Below are positions 1 to 7,229 of a stretch of DNA of 9,496 bases, piece after piece (the stretch's first letter is position 1; every line of letters starts with the position of its first letter). The notes beneath the pieces are model-generated. The model ran no database searches and had not been told where the DNA came from. It saw only the letters and a list, made by a program, of their open reading frames with translations. This DNA comes from an uncultured Porphyromonadaceae bacterium (GTDB taxonomy: Bacteria > Bacteroidota > Bacteroidia > Bacteroidales > Muribaculaceae): NCBI GenBank assembly GCA_947175225.1, contig CAMWLX010000108.1:1-9496 (forward strand), in the 5' to 3' direction. The position numbers were made by a program, and so were the translations under genes.

Positions 1-65
1 GTAATACAGAACTACCTAAGGATAATCATACAACCTTTAAATAATTTTATCAAAACGATCAGATT

Positions 66-3000
66 ATGAGCAATCAAAAGCAGTTTCTGACCTGTGATGG
101 CAACCAGGCAGCCGCTCACGTAAGCTATATGTTTACTGAAGTAGCTGCTATCTATCCTATTACCCCGTCTTCAACTATGGCGGAGTATGTAGACGATTGG
201 AGTGCTGCAGGCAGAAAAAACATCTTCGGCGAAACAGTTCATGTGCAGGAAATGCAGTCTGAGGCAGGTGCAGCAGGTGCCGTTCACGGTTCTCTTCAGG
301 CAGGTGCCCTCACTTCCACCTACACAGCATCTCAGGGTCTTCTCCTGATGATTCCTAACATGTATAAGATAGCCGGAGAGCTCCTTCCTTGTGTCTTCAA
401 CGTGTCAGCTCGTACTATCGCAAGCCACGCGCTTTCGATTTTTGGCGATCATCAAGACGTGATGGCAGTTCGCCAGACCGGTTTTGCAATGCTCGCAGAA
501 GGCAGCGTTCAGGAAGTGATGGATCTCTCTGGCGTAGCTCACCTTGCTACTATTAAGAGCCGTGTTCCTTTCGTAAACTTCTTTGACGGTTTCCGTACAT
601 CTCACGAGATTCAGAAGATTGAAGCTATTGATCAGGATGCTCTCGCAGCTCTTATCGATCAGGATGCTCTTGCTGATTTCCGCAAGCGTGCCCTCACTCC
701 CGATGCTCCGGTAGCACGTGGTATGGCAGAAAACCCTGACGTATTCTTCCAGCACCGTGAATCTTGCAACAAATATTATGATGCAGTTCCAGCAATCGTA
801 GAGGAGTATATGAAGGAAGTGAGCAAGATCACCGGCCGCAATTATTCACTCTTCGATTATTACGGCGATCCGGAAGCAGAGAATGTTGTAGTAGCAATGG
901 GCTCTGTCACTGAAACTGCTAAGGAAGTGATCGACTATCTCCGTGCTCAGGGCAAGAAGGTTGGTCTCGTTTCTGTTCACCTATATCGTCCTTTCAGCGT
1001 CAAGCATCTCCGTGCAGCAGTTCCTGCTTCTTGCAAGCGTATCTGCGTTCTCGACCGCACAAAAGAGCCGGGAGCAAATGGCGAGCCTCTCGCTCTCGAC
1101 GTTAAAGAAGCATATTATGGCGTAGAAGGCGCTCCTGTGATCATCAGCGGACGCTATGGCCTTTCTTCTAAGGACACTACTCCGGCTCAGATTCTTGCAG
1201 TATATGAAAATCTTGAGGCTGAGGAGCCGAAAGATCGTTTCACAGTAGGTATCAACGACGACGTTACTTTGCTCTCACTTCCTCAGCTTCCTGAAATCAA
1301 TGTAGGTGGCCATGGAATGTTCCAAGCTAAGTTCTACGGTCTTGGTGCAGATGGCACAGTAGGTGCCAACAAGAATTCTGTAAAGATCATCGGTGAAAAC
1401 ACCAACAAGTATTGCCAGGCATACTTCAGCTATGACTCTAAGAAGTCTGGAGGTTTCACTTGCTCTCACCTTCGTTTTGGCGACGAGCCTATCCGCAGCA
1501 CATACCTCGTGAATACTCCTAACTTCGTGGCTTGCCACGTTCAGGCTTACCTTCACATGTATGATGTGCTACGTGGTCTTCAGGATGGAGGCACATTCCT
1601 TCTCAACACTATCTGGGAGGGCGAAGAGCTTGCTGAAAACCTTCCAAATAAGGTTAAGAAGTATCTTGCTAAGCACAATATTACTCTCTATTATATCAAC
1701 GCTTCTAAGATTGCTCAGGAAATTGGTCTTGGCAACCGTACCAATACCATCCTTCAGTCTGCATTCTTCCGTATCACTGAGGTGATCCCGGTTGACCTTG
1801 CAGTAGAGCAGATGAAGAAGTTTATCAAGAAGAGCTATGGCAAGAAGGGTGACAACATTGTCAACATGAACTATGCAGCTGTTGACCGTGGTGGGGAATA
1901 CAAGAAACTCGACGTAGATCCGGCATGGGCTGAACTTCCTGAAGATGCTCCTGTCAAAGTCAACGAGCCTGAGTTTATCACTAATGTAGTTAAGCCTATT
2001 AATGCTCAGGATGGCGACCTTCTTCCGGTCAGCACATTTGTTGGTATCGAAGACGGCACATGGCATCAGGGCACTGCAGCCTACGAGAAGCGTGGTGTAG
2101 CAGCATTCGTTCCTGAATGGAATCCGGAAAACTGTATCCAGTGTAATATCTGTTCTTATGTATGTCCTCACGCTGCTATCCGTCCGTTCCTTCTCAATGA
2201 TGAAGAATTGGCAAATGCTCCGTTTGGTGAAGATCATACCCTCAAAGCTATCGGTAAGGGTCTTGAAGGCCTCCACTTCGTACAGCAGGTTGACGTTCTT
2301 GACTGTCTCGGCTGCGGCAACTGTGCCGATGTCTGCCCGGGCAAGAAGGGCGTGAAGGCTCTTGAGATGAAGCACTTCGAGACTCAGGAAGGTCAGGCTA
2401 AGAACTGGGAATACTGCGAGGAGCATGTATCTAATAAGGCAGATCTCATCAACATTATGCAGAATGTGAAGATGAGCCAGTATGCTAAGCCTCTCTTTGA
2501 GTTCTCAGGCGCTTGCGCAGGATGTGGTGAGACTCCGTATGTGAAGGCTATCACTCAACTCTTCGGTGACCACGAGATCGTAGCTAACGCTACCGGTTGC
2601 TCTTCTATCTACTCCGGTTCAGTTCCATCTACTCCTTATACCACCAATGCTGAAGGTCAGGGTCCGGCATGGGCTAACTCCCTCTTCGAAGACTTCTGCG
2701 AATTCGGTCTTGGTATGTATATCGCATATGAGAAGATGCGCGATCGTCTTGTAGACACTTGCAAGAAGATCCAGACTTGCGACTGCTGCAGCGATGAAAT
2801 CAAGGCTGCAGCTGCAAAATGGATGGAAGTTCGTGAAGATGCTAAGGAATCACGTAAATCCGGCAAGGCTCTCGTAGAGGCTTGCAGCAAGTGTGATTGC
2901 GATCTCTGCAAGATCATCTGCAACAATCAGAAGTTCCTTTCCAAGCGTAGCCAGTGGATCATTGGTGGTGACGGTGCTTCCTATGATATCGGTTATGGTG

Positions 3001-3653
3001 GTCTCGACCATGTGATTGCTTCCGGCAAGAATGTCAATATCCTTGTTCTTGACACTGAGGTTTATTCCAACACCGGCGGTCAGAGCTCTAAGTCTACTCC
3101 TATCGGTGCTATCGCTAAGTTTGCTGCAGCAGGCAAGCGTATCCGCAAGAAAGACCTTGGCCTGATGGCTACTACTTACGGTTATGTTTATGTAGCACAG
3201 ATCGCTATGGGTGCTAACAACGCTCAGACACTCCAGGCACTCCGTGAAGCTGAGGCTTATGACGGTCCATCTCTCATCATTGCTTATGCTCCATGTATCA
3301 ACCATGGTCTGAAGGCGGGTATGGGCAAGAGCCAGAAAGAAGAGAAGCTTGCAGTTGAATGTGGCTACTGGCAGCTTTGGCGCTACAATCCTGCTCTGGA
3401 AGAGGAAGGCAAGAATCCGTTCTCTCTCGATAGCAAAGAGCCGGATTGGAGCAAGTTCCAGGACTTCCTTGGCGGTGAGGTTCGCTTCGCTTCTGTGAAG
3501 AAGATGTGTCCGGATGCAGCCGACGAACTCTTCAAGGCTTGTGAGGAAAATGCACGCTGGCGCTACAACAACTACGTTCGTCTCTCAAAGCAAGACTGGG
3601 GCAAAGACCCGGAACTCACTGAAGAAGAGATCAAGCTCCGCAAGAACGACTAA
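66..3653 (+). CDS. nifJ: Pyruvate:ferredoxin (flavodoxin) oxidoreductase, single-chain
   Basis: This enzyme oxidises pyruvate with CoA to acetyl-CoA and CO2 and reduces ferredoxin or flavodoxin; it is cytoplasmic and central to anaerobic energy metabolism. Its 1195 residues match the usual length of one-chain PFORs. Seen in order: the N-terminal pyruvate/thiamine domain with YPITPSSTMAE at residues 30-40; the gamma-type domain beginning near GGHG (414); a two-cluster ferredoxin domain with ligands C690/C693/C696/C700 and C747/C750/C753/C757; and the C-terminal thiamine diphosphate domain with CAGCGE (C817, C820), C845, GDG (D969), YSNTGGQ (N1002) and C1077. C817, C820, C845 and C1077 correspond to the proximal [4Fe-4S] ligands known for this family. 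The start gives the expected N-terminus (FLTCDGNQAAAHVSY). An odd feature is a segment at residues 899-952 holding nine cysteines. The gene is monocistronic on its strand and is followed by a hairpin. The 65 bases upstream show no convincing promoter. Confidence 0.98.
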   Translation: MSNQKQFLTCDGNQAAAHVSYMFTEVAAIYPITPSSTMAEYVDDWSAAGRKNIFGETVHVQEMQSEAGAAGAVHGSLQAGALTSTYTASQGLLLMIPNMYKIAGELLPCVFNVSARTIASHALSIFGDHQDVMAVRQTGFAMLAEGSVQEVMDLSGVAHLATIKSRVPFVNFFDGFRTSHEIQKIEAIDQDALAALIDQDALADFRKRALTPDAPVARGMAENPDVFFQHRESCNKYYDAVPAIVEEYMKEVSKITGRNYSLFDYYGDPEAENVVVAMGSVTETAKEVIDYLRAQGKKVGLVSVHLYRPFSVKHLRAAVPASCKRICVLDRTKEPGANGEPLALDVKEAYYGVEGAPVIISGRYGLSSKDTTPAQILAVYENLEAEEPKDRFTVGINDDVTLLSLPQLPEINVGGHGMFQAKFYGLGADGTVGANKNSVKIIGENTNKYCQAYFSYDSKKSGGFTCSHLRFGDEPIRSTYLVNTPNFVACHVQAYLHMYDVLRGLQDGGTFLLNTIWEGEELAENLPNKVKKYLAKHNITLYYINASKIAQEIGLGNRTNTILQSAFFRITEVIPVDLAVEQMKKFIKKSYGKKGDNIVNMNYAAVDRGGEYKKLDVDPAWAELPEDAPVKVNEPEFITNVVKPINAQDGDLLPVSTFVGIEDGTWHQGTAAYEKRGVAAFVPEWNPENCIQCNICSYVCPHAAIRPFLLNDEELANAPFGEDHTLKAIGKGLEGLHFVQQVDVLDCLGCGNCADVCPGKKGVKALEMKHFETQEGQAKNWEYCEEHVSNKADLINIMQNVKMSQYAKPLFEFSGACAGCGETPYVKAITQLFGDHEIVANATGCSSIYSGSVPSTPYTTNAEGQGPAWANSLFEDFCEFGLGMYIAYEKMRDRLVDTCKKIQTCDCCSDEIKAAAAKWMEVREDAKESRKSGKALVEACSKCDCDLCKIICNNQKFLSKRSQWIIGGDGASYDIGYGGLDHVIASGKNVNILVLDTEVYSNTGGQSSKSTPIGAIAKFAAAGKRIRKKDLGLMATTYGYVYVAQIAMGANNAQTLQALREAEAYDGPSLIIAYAPCINHGLKAGMGKSQKEEKLAVECGYWQLWRYNPALEEEGKNPFSLDSKEPDWSKFQDFLGGEVRFASVKKMCPDAADELFKACEENARWRYNNYVRLSKQDWGKDPELTEEEIKLRKND

Positions 3654-3660
3654 TATATTT

Positions 3661-3691
3661 TAATGCATGATTGATAATGCCCAATGCATTA
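3661..3691. repeat. 8-bp inverted repeat after nifJ
   Basis: TAATGCAT (3661-3668) is matched exactly by ATGCATTA (3684-3691) across a 15-base loop. It lies 7 bases past the nifJ stop codon and upstream of the main terminator hairpin. It could be a weak accessory 3'-end structure protecting or shaping the nifJ mRNA end. The arms are AT-rich, so chance is not excluded. Confidence 0.4.
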
Positions 3692-3712
3692 TTTAAAAAT
3701 GCTTATTTAAAC

Positions 3713-3741
3713 AAGACCCGCGAATAGTTTTCGCGGGTCTT
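3713..3741 (+). terminator. Intrinsic terminator hairpin after nifJ, possibly bidirectional
   Basis: Perfect 12-bp arms AAGACCCGCGAA (3713-3724) and TTCGCGGGTCTT (3730-3741) enclose a 5-base loop. The stem is GC-rich in an AT-rich spacer 60 bases after the nifJ stop. There is no long T run after it on the + strand, only a T/A-rich tail. On the - strand the hairpin is followed by a T-rich stretch as well, so it may also stop transcripts arriving from the helicase gene. Confidence 0.85.
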
Positions 3742-3756
3742 ATACTTAATAAACTT

Positions 3757-3930
3757 ATGAATGAAGGATTGTCTGATAGCATTATAGCAATAAGTATCGT
3801 CGTAGGGACATTTATAGGAAAATTCTTTTTTAAGAAGTTGAAATGGGGATGGCAATTGCTTATAATATTAGCATTGTCTATCGTAATTTCGATTTTAGGA
3901 CACCTGATAGTAAAAGCTTTTCTAAATTGA
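3757..3930 (+). CDS. Putative 57-residue two-helix membrane protein (hypothetical)
   Basis: The ORF starts with ATG and ends with TGA and would encode 57 residues. It begins with a short polar N-terminus (MNEGLSDS), followed by a hydrophobic stretch at about residues 8-25. A basic turn (KKLKWGW, 26-32) leads into a second hydrophobic stretch at about 34-52. This is the layout of a small inner-membrane hairpin protein. I do not recognise the family. It starts only 15 bases after the nifJ terminator hairpin, which leaves little room for a separate promoter, so expression may rely on readthrough. The leader is A/T-rich, as usual in Bacteroidota. It ends 2 bp from the stop codon of the converging helicase gene. 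Any ORF in AT-rich DNA tends to look hydrophobic, so it may instead be the non-coding 3' end of the helicase transcript. Confidence 0.4.
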   Translation: MNEGLSDSIIAISIVVGTFIGKFFFKKLKWGWQLLIILALSIVISILGHLIVKAFLN

Positions 3931-3932
3931 AG

Positions 3933-5258
3933 TTAGAGAAGGGTTAGCTTTCTTCGATTTCCCTTGATTTTCTTGGGCTCGAGATCCTTAATAAGTGCTT
4001 TGGCTTTAGCTGAGGGGACTGCTACGAGGGCATGATGGTCGGACAGGGCTATGGGGCCTACTTCGGAGGCTTCGAGTCCCCCCTCCTTGCACAGGAAACC
4101 TACTATGTCACCTTTCGAGAGCTTTTCCTTGCGGCCGGCACTGATGCGGATAGTGGCTTTGTCGCTCCTTAGAGCCGAGTTGGCATTCGGATCGGGGCGG
4201 TAGGTGCCGTCGGTCTCGATGAAAGGTTTCAGTTCCTCGTCAGGACCCGTCAGTACATATATGTCTCCTGATGCGTCTACTCGTGCGGTACGGCCATTAC
4301 GATGCGTATAAGTCTCCGGTGTCAGTGGCTGATGATAATGGATGATGTTGCTCACTCCCCTAATATCAAGACCACGAGCTGCAAGGTCGGTAGCGACGAG
4401 AATAGGAGCAGAGCCATTGTTGAACATTGATATAGCATCTTCCCTTTGGAACTGGTCGAGCTCGCCGTGATAAAGAGCACATGCCACTTTATTCTTTTTC
4501 AGGAATTCAGCTACTCTGACAGCACTTTCGCGATGATTTACAAATATGATGGTTCTTTCAGGTATGTCTTCTTTTGAAATGCTTTTAAGCAGCATAAGCA
4601 GCGATTCGAGCTTGTCTTTTTCCGTATCCACACGGTAAATCTTCATTCTCTCCCTGACTGTTCCCGCATTTTCCGAAAAATCTATCTCAAGAGGATTGTC
4701 AAGTTTGATGAATGCCGGAAGGGTAGTGCTTGCTGTGGCTGAAGTAAGAATGATTCGGCTTACATTCTTTAGCCTATTGAAGATTTTCCGCATATCATCC
4801 TCAAATCCTAATTCGAGCGACTTGTCATATTCGTCAAGAATAAGAATACGAGTAGGAGTGGGGTCTACATTCCCACGTTTCAAATGATCGAGCAGTCTTC
4901 CCGGAGTAGCGACAATAATATCAGGAGTTACACTTAGAGTATTTACTTCATCCTCCACGTTGTGACCTCCATAAAGAGCTGTAACTTTAAAGCCGGAAGC
5001 CAATTCCCTGACGACACCAGCAATTTGAATGACAAGTTCGCGCGAAGGTGCTATTATGATTGCTTGTACTCTTCCCGTAGGAGGATTCAGCCATTTTAGC
5101 ATAGGAAGAGTGAATGCAACGGTCTTGCCAGACCCCGTAGGAGCTACCAAAATTATCTCTTTAGATTCAGAAGCCGCTGCCATAGAGCGTCTCTGCATAT
5201 CATTTATTTCTGTGATGCCGAGTTTTGACAAGTTCGGCAAAAATTCTTTCTCTCTCAT
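3933..5258 (-). CDS. dbpA: DEAD-box RNA helicase with DbpA-type RNA-binding domain
   Basis: This is an ATP-dependent RNA helicase of 441 residues. By family knowledge, the DbpA-type C-terminal domain binds the hairpin 92 region of 23S rRNA and directs the helicase to large ribosomal subunit assembly. Motifs seen: Q motif glutamine Q22; Walker A APTGSGKT (39-46); PSRELVIQ (71-78); TPGRLLD (118-124); motif II DEYD (142-145) in place of the canonical DEAD; SAT (173-175); IIFVNHRE (237-244); ATDLAARGLDI (289-299); HRNGRTAR (319-326). The C-terminal domain spans about 368-441 and contains GRKEKLSKGDIVGFL and a final KKIKGNRRKLTLL. The protein is shorter than helicases with long basic tails. The tRNA-fMet terminator ends just 32 bases before the start codon, and I found no phylum-type promoter in between. 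Orthology to Escherichia coli DbpA is inferred from the C-terminal domain only. Confidence 0.93.
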   Translation of the reverse strand: MREKEFLPNLSKLGITEINDMQRRSMAAASESKEIILVAPTGSGKTVAFTLPMLKWLNPPTGRVQAIIIAPSRELVIQIAGVVRELASGFKVTALYGGHNVEDEVNTLSVTPDIIVATPGRLLDHLKRGNVDPTPTRILILDEYDKSLELGFEDDMRKIFNRLKNVSRIILTSATASTTLPAFIKLDNPLEIDFSENAGTVRERMKIYRVDTEKDKLESLLMLLKSISKEDIPERTIIFVNHRESAVRVAEFLKKNKVACALYHGELDQFQREDAISMFNNGSAPILVATDLAARGLDIRGVSNIIHYHQPLTPETYTHRNGRTARVDASGDIYVLTGPDEELKPFIETDGTYRPDPNANSALRSDKATIRISAGRKEKLSKGDIVGFLCKEGGLEASEVGPIALSDHHALVAVPSAKAKALIKDLEPKKIKGNRRKLTLL

Positions 5259-5272
5259 ATCAGTTATTTCTA

Positions 5273-5286
5273 TTATTATATAATAA
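5273..5286. repeat. 14-bp AT palindrome before the helicase start
   Basis: TTATTATATAATAA reads the same on both strands and lies 15 bases upstream of the helicase start codon, between it and the tRNA terminator. It could affect initiation or be an operator, but it is made only of A and T, where palindromes arise easily. Confidence 0.3.
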
Positions 5287-5290
5287 CAAC

Positions 5291-5323
5291 AAATAAAAAA
5301 GGCTTTCGATTATCGAAAGCCTT
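5291..5323 (-). terminator. Intrinsic terminator of the tRNA-fMet gene
   Basis: The perfect arms AAGGCTTTCGAT (5299-5310) and ATCGAAAGCCTT (5312-5323) form a stable hairpin, effectively 10 bp with a 5-base loop. Read on the - strand, it is followed at once by a run of Ts (5291-5300), the classic rho-independent layout. It begins 6 bases after the mature tRNA 3' end, so it fits termination of the tRNA transcript. Confidence 0.9.
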
Positions 5324-5329
5324 AATATG

Positions 5330-5401
<72 letters not shown>

Positions 5402-5416
5402 ATGTGATTGCAGTTA

Positions 5417-5447
5417 CAAAATTACTACATTTTTGACCGTTTGTCAA
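5417..5447 (-). promoter_or_regulatory. Promoter of tRNA-fMet (Bacteroidota type)
   Basis: On the - strand, TTG (5445-5447) is followed after 20 bases by TAATTTTG (5417-5424), an exact match to the TAnnTTTG box known for Bacteroidota primary sigma factor promoters. Transcription would begin near 5410, about 9 bases before the mature tRNA 5' end at 5401. A small inverted repeat, TTGAC/GTCAA (5433-5447), overlaps the upstream element. Confidence 0.8.
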
Positions 5448-5483
5448 GTCTTTTTATGTTAAATTTTGTTAATAGAATTGATT

Positions 5484-5519
5484 ATTTATTGTAATTTATT
5501 ATCATTCAATACAATAAAT
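5484..5519 (-). terminator. AT-rich hairpin after the FabH-like gene, possible terminator
   Basis: The 10-bp arms ATTTATTGTA (5484-5493) and TACAATAAAT (5510-5519) flank a 16-base loop, just past the stop codon of the ketoacyl synthase gene. The position suits a 3'-end structure that keeps its transcript out of the tRNA gene. The stem is nearly all A-T with a long loop, so it would be weak and may be chance. Confidence 0.35.
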
Positions 5520-5532
5520 TTAAAATTCAAAA

Positions 5533-6477
5533 TTACTTCTTTATTGTAAATGCAGCGCAAGAATATCCACCTCCGAAGACCATAAGCGACACTATGTCAC
5601 CTTTCTTAAGTTCCTCCTGATGCTGGGAAAGCACAAGTGGAGCACTGGCACTTCCCGTATTGCCTAATTTCTGGATATTGTTGAGAAACTTATCCATAGG
5701 AACCCCCATCATGCGTGCAAGTTGCTTTACAATTCTCATATTCGCCTGATGGGTTATGAAATAAGCATGATCTTCTCTTTTGACGCCACAGTTTTCGAGA
5801 TTTTTATCAAGAGCATATTCCATGTATTTTACTGCATTCATAAAGACATCCCTTCCTTCCGGCATGCTGATTCCTTCCTCCTTCGGACGGAGCTTTACGC
5901 CATCGGGACCTTTGCCGATGTGTCCAAGGCCTTCTGTGAATACAGAGAGAACTTCTATATCATTTTCAGATTCCCTATCTTTGCTTAAGAAATATGCAAC
6001 AGCTGCATCGCCCCAAAGATGCCCTGCTTTGGGGTCAGAGTCTGTAGAATAATATGAGTTCTGTTCGCTGCATATAAGGAGAGCATGGGTAGCTTTACCC
6101 ATTGCAAAATAACCTTCGACAATCTCAAGTCCATTTACAAATGAGCTGCAAGCTGATGAAGCATAGACCACTTTTGCTCCGGCAACGTTGTATTTGCGTT
6201 GTAGGCGATGGCCTGCAGTTCCAACTGTGTCGTATGCACAATAATGGGCAGCTACAATGAGATCAACGTCAGTAATTGGATAGGGGAGTCTGGGCAGCGC
6301 ATTTTCGACTGCATCGAATGCCATGGTGTCTACATTCTCTTCTTCCGAGCATCTGCTGCGGGTTTCAATGCCCGTGCGTTGCACAATCCAATCTGCATCA
6401 AGACCATTGATATTCTTGAAGTATTCATTCGTCACTCTCTGTGAGGGTATGTAATGTCCTATGGCATTGATATACAT
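5533..6477 (-). CDS. 3-oxoacyl-ACP synthase III (FabH/KAS III family) protein
   Basis: KAS III enzymes condense an acyl-CoA starter with malonyl-ACP to begin acyl chain synthesis in the cytoplasm. The 314-residue protein has the full catalytic triad: Cys110 in SSACSSF, His243 in THQANMRIV, and Asn273 in LGNTGSASAPL, at almost the same positions as in Escherichia coli FabH (112, 244, 274). A glycine-rich C-terminus (FGGGYS) is also typical. Several blocks differ from housekeeping FabH as I know it, for example SSACSSF around the cysteine and NTGSASAP after the asparagine. The gene is not beside plsX or rpmF, the usual fabH neighbours, and instead follows a tetR gene by 116 bp. I therefore infer a specialised paralogue with a different starter or product rather than the main FabH. 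The start is the only ATG that gives a full KAS III N-terminus (INAIGHYIP). Confidence 0.92.
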   Translation of the reverse strand: MYINAIGHYIPSQRVTNEYFKNINGLDADWIVQRTGIETRSRCSEEENVDTMAFDAVENALPRLPYPITDVDLIVAAHYCAYDTVGTAGHRLQRKYNVAGAKVVYASSACSSFVNGLEIVEGYFAMGKATHALLICSEQNSYYSTDSDPKAGHLWGDAAVAYFLSKDRESENDIEVLSVFTEGLGHIGKGPDGVKLRPKEEGISMPEGRDVFMNAVKYMEYALDKNLENCGVKREDHAYFITHQANMRIVKQLARMMGVPMDKFLNNIQKLGNTGSASAPLVLSQHQEELKKGDIVSLMVFGGGYSCAAFTIKK

Positions 6478-6544
6478 GGGCTATATTTTTTATAATTACA
6501 ATATTTTTTACTCAACATCAAGCGGTCCTTAGGTGGAAAGATTA

Positions 6545-6573
6545 AAAACGTACATTATAATCAAAGAACTCAA
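6545..6573 (-). promoter_or_regulatory. Degenerate candidate promoter for the FabH-like gene
   Basis: On the - strand, TTG (6571-6573) is followed after 18 bases by TACGTTTT (6545-6552), one mismatch from TAnnTTTG. It would leave a leader of about 60 bases before the start codon. The match and spacing are poorer than in the other two promoters of this window, so the gene may instead depend on transcription through tetR. Confidence 0.3.
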
Positions 6574-6592
6574 CCACTAAACCATTAAACCA
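6569..6592. repeat. Three tandem 8-bp units between tetR and the FabH-like gene
   Basis: Read on the + strand, the units are CTCAACCA, CTAAACCA and TTAAACCA, placed head to tail. They directly abut the 3' end of tetR and overlap the upstream element of the candidate fabH promoter. They could be a binding array or simple sequence drift. TetR proteins normally bind inverted, not direct, repeats. Confidence 0.5.
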
Positions 6593-6593
6593 A

Positions 6594-7178
6594 TCACCTT
6601 TTCAGCAGCCCTGAAAGCAATATAGATACAAAAGAGTGTGAAAGCTGATCCTTATCAACTCCAATCTCGGAAAGGTCGTCGCGAATATACGGGACGTCGA
6701 GTCCCTGGATTGTTTTCGTAATGATCAAGGCAGTACGTGGAATATCATCTATTTCAAATATTCCCTCCGCTACTCCTTCTGCGAGTATCTGCTGAAGAAG
6801 AATGGTCTCCTTGCGACTGACTATTCTGCGGGCTCTGTCTACTTTTCTCACATCGCGGAAAAACCATGCTCGTAGAGATCCATTGCGTGATACCACTTCC
6901 TTCATAGTCTCGAAATGAGCATCTATGTATTCCGTCAGTTTTTCATCAGCCGGTATGGGTTTTGCCACAATGGTGCGAAGTTGCGAAAGAGCTATGTCTG
7001 TCTCCTGCTCGATTACGGCGTTGTAGATGTCTCGCTTGCTCTTGAAATAGGTATAGATAGTGCGTCGGCCCTTCTCTGAAGCCGAGGCTATATCATTCAT
7101 AGTAGTATTCTCGACACCTTTCCTTGCGAAAAGTTGACGAGCCACTTCAATGAATCTTTCTCGTGTCTTTAGTCCCAC
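6594..7178 (-). CDS. TetR/AcrR-family transcriptional regulator
   Basis: This is a 194-residue repressor-type protein of usual TetR length. The N-terminal DNA-binding domain is clear: an amphipathic first helix (RERFIEVARQLFARKGVENTT, about 6-26), then the helix-turn-helix ending in GRRTIYTYFKSKRDIY (37-52), the family signature. The C-terminal ligand and dimer domain (about 60-194) is not recognisable to a ligand class. The gene is transcribed toward a KAS III gene 116 bp downstream, and its promoter overlaps a perfect inverted repeat. I infer autorepression and control of the downstream lipid gene, perhaps in response to an acyl compound, though nothing in the sequence identifies the effector. 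Upstream lies the fabG-ispD-rluA cluster on the same strand with no clear terminator, so some readthrough is possible. Confidence 0.93.
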   Translation of the reverse strand: MGLKTRERFIEVARQLFARKGVENTTMNDIASASEKGRRTIYTYFKSKRDIYNAVIEQETDIALSQLRTIVAKPIPADEKLTEYIDAHFETMKEVVSRNGSLRAWFFRDVRKVDRARRIVSRKETILLQQILAEGVAEGIFEIDDIPRTALIITKTIQGLDVPYIRDDLSEIGVDKDQLSHSFVSILLSGLLKR

Positions 7179-7229
7179 TTCAAAAGTTGTTTAGATGGTT
7201 AATGGTGTTTCAGGTACAAACCTAAGGAA

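Noticed and set aside
42..49. TAATTTTA as a promoter box for nifJ
   Set aside because: The last base of the consensus is wrong and no TTG lies about 20 bases upstream. The true promoter may be outside the window.
630..683. Near-duplicate codons giving DQDALA twice in NifJ (about residues 190-205)
   Set aside because: It falls in a region where PFORs commonly carry two similar acidic stretches and the reading frame and length are normal. It is a minor local similarity, not a functional repeat.
1569..2426. Long antisense ORF (285 codons) inside nifJ, plus others at 2850-3305 and 405-755
   Set aside because: They lie fully within a gene with intact catalytic motifs on the other strand, their translations resemble no domain, and they are explained by the codon use of nifJ.
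5528..5535. A third TAATTTTG box on the - strand overlapping the FabH-like stop codon
   Set aside because: The nearest upstream TTG is 22 bases away rather than 20, and the tRNA already has a better promoter close to its 5' end. Probably chance in AT-rich DNA.
6483..6510. Exact direct repeat ATATTTTTTA at 6483-6492 and 6501-6510 before the FabH-like gene
   Set aside because: It is low-complexity A/T sequence typical of leaders in this phylum.
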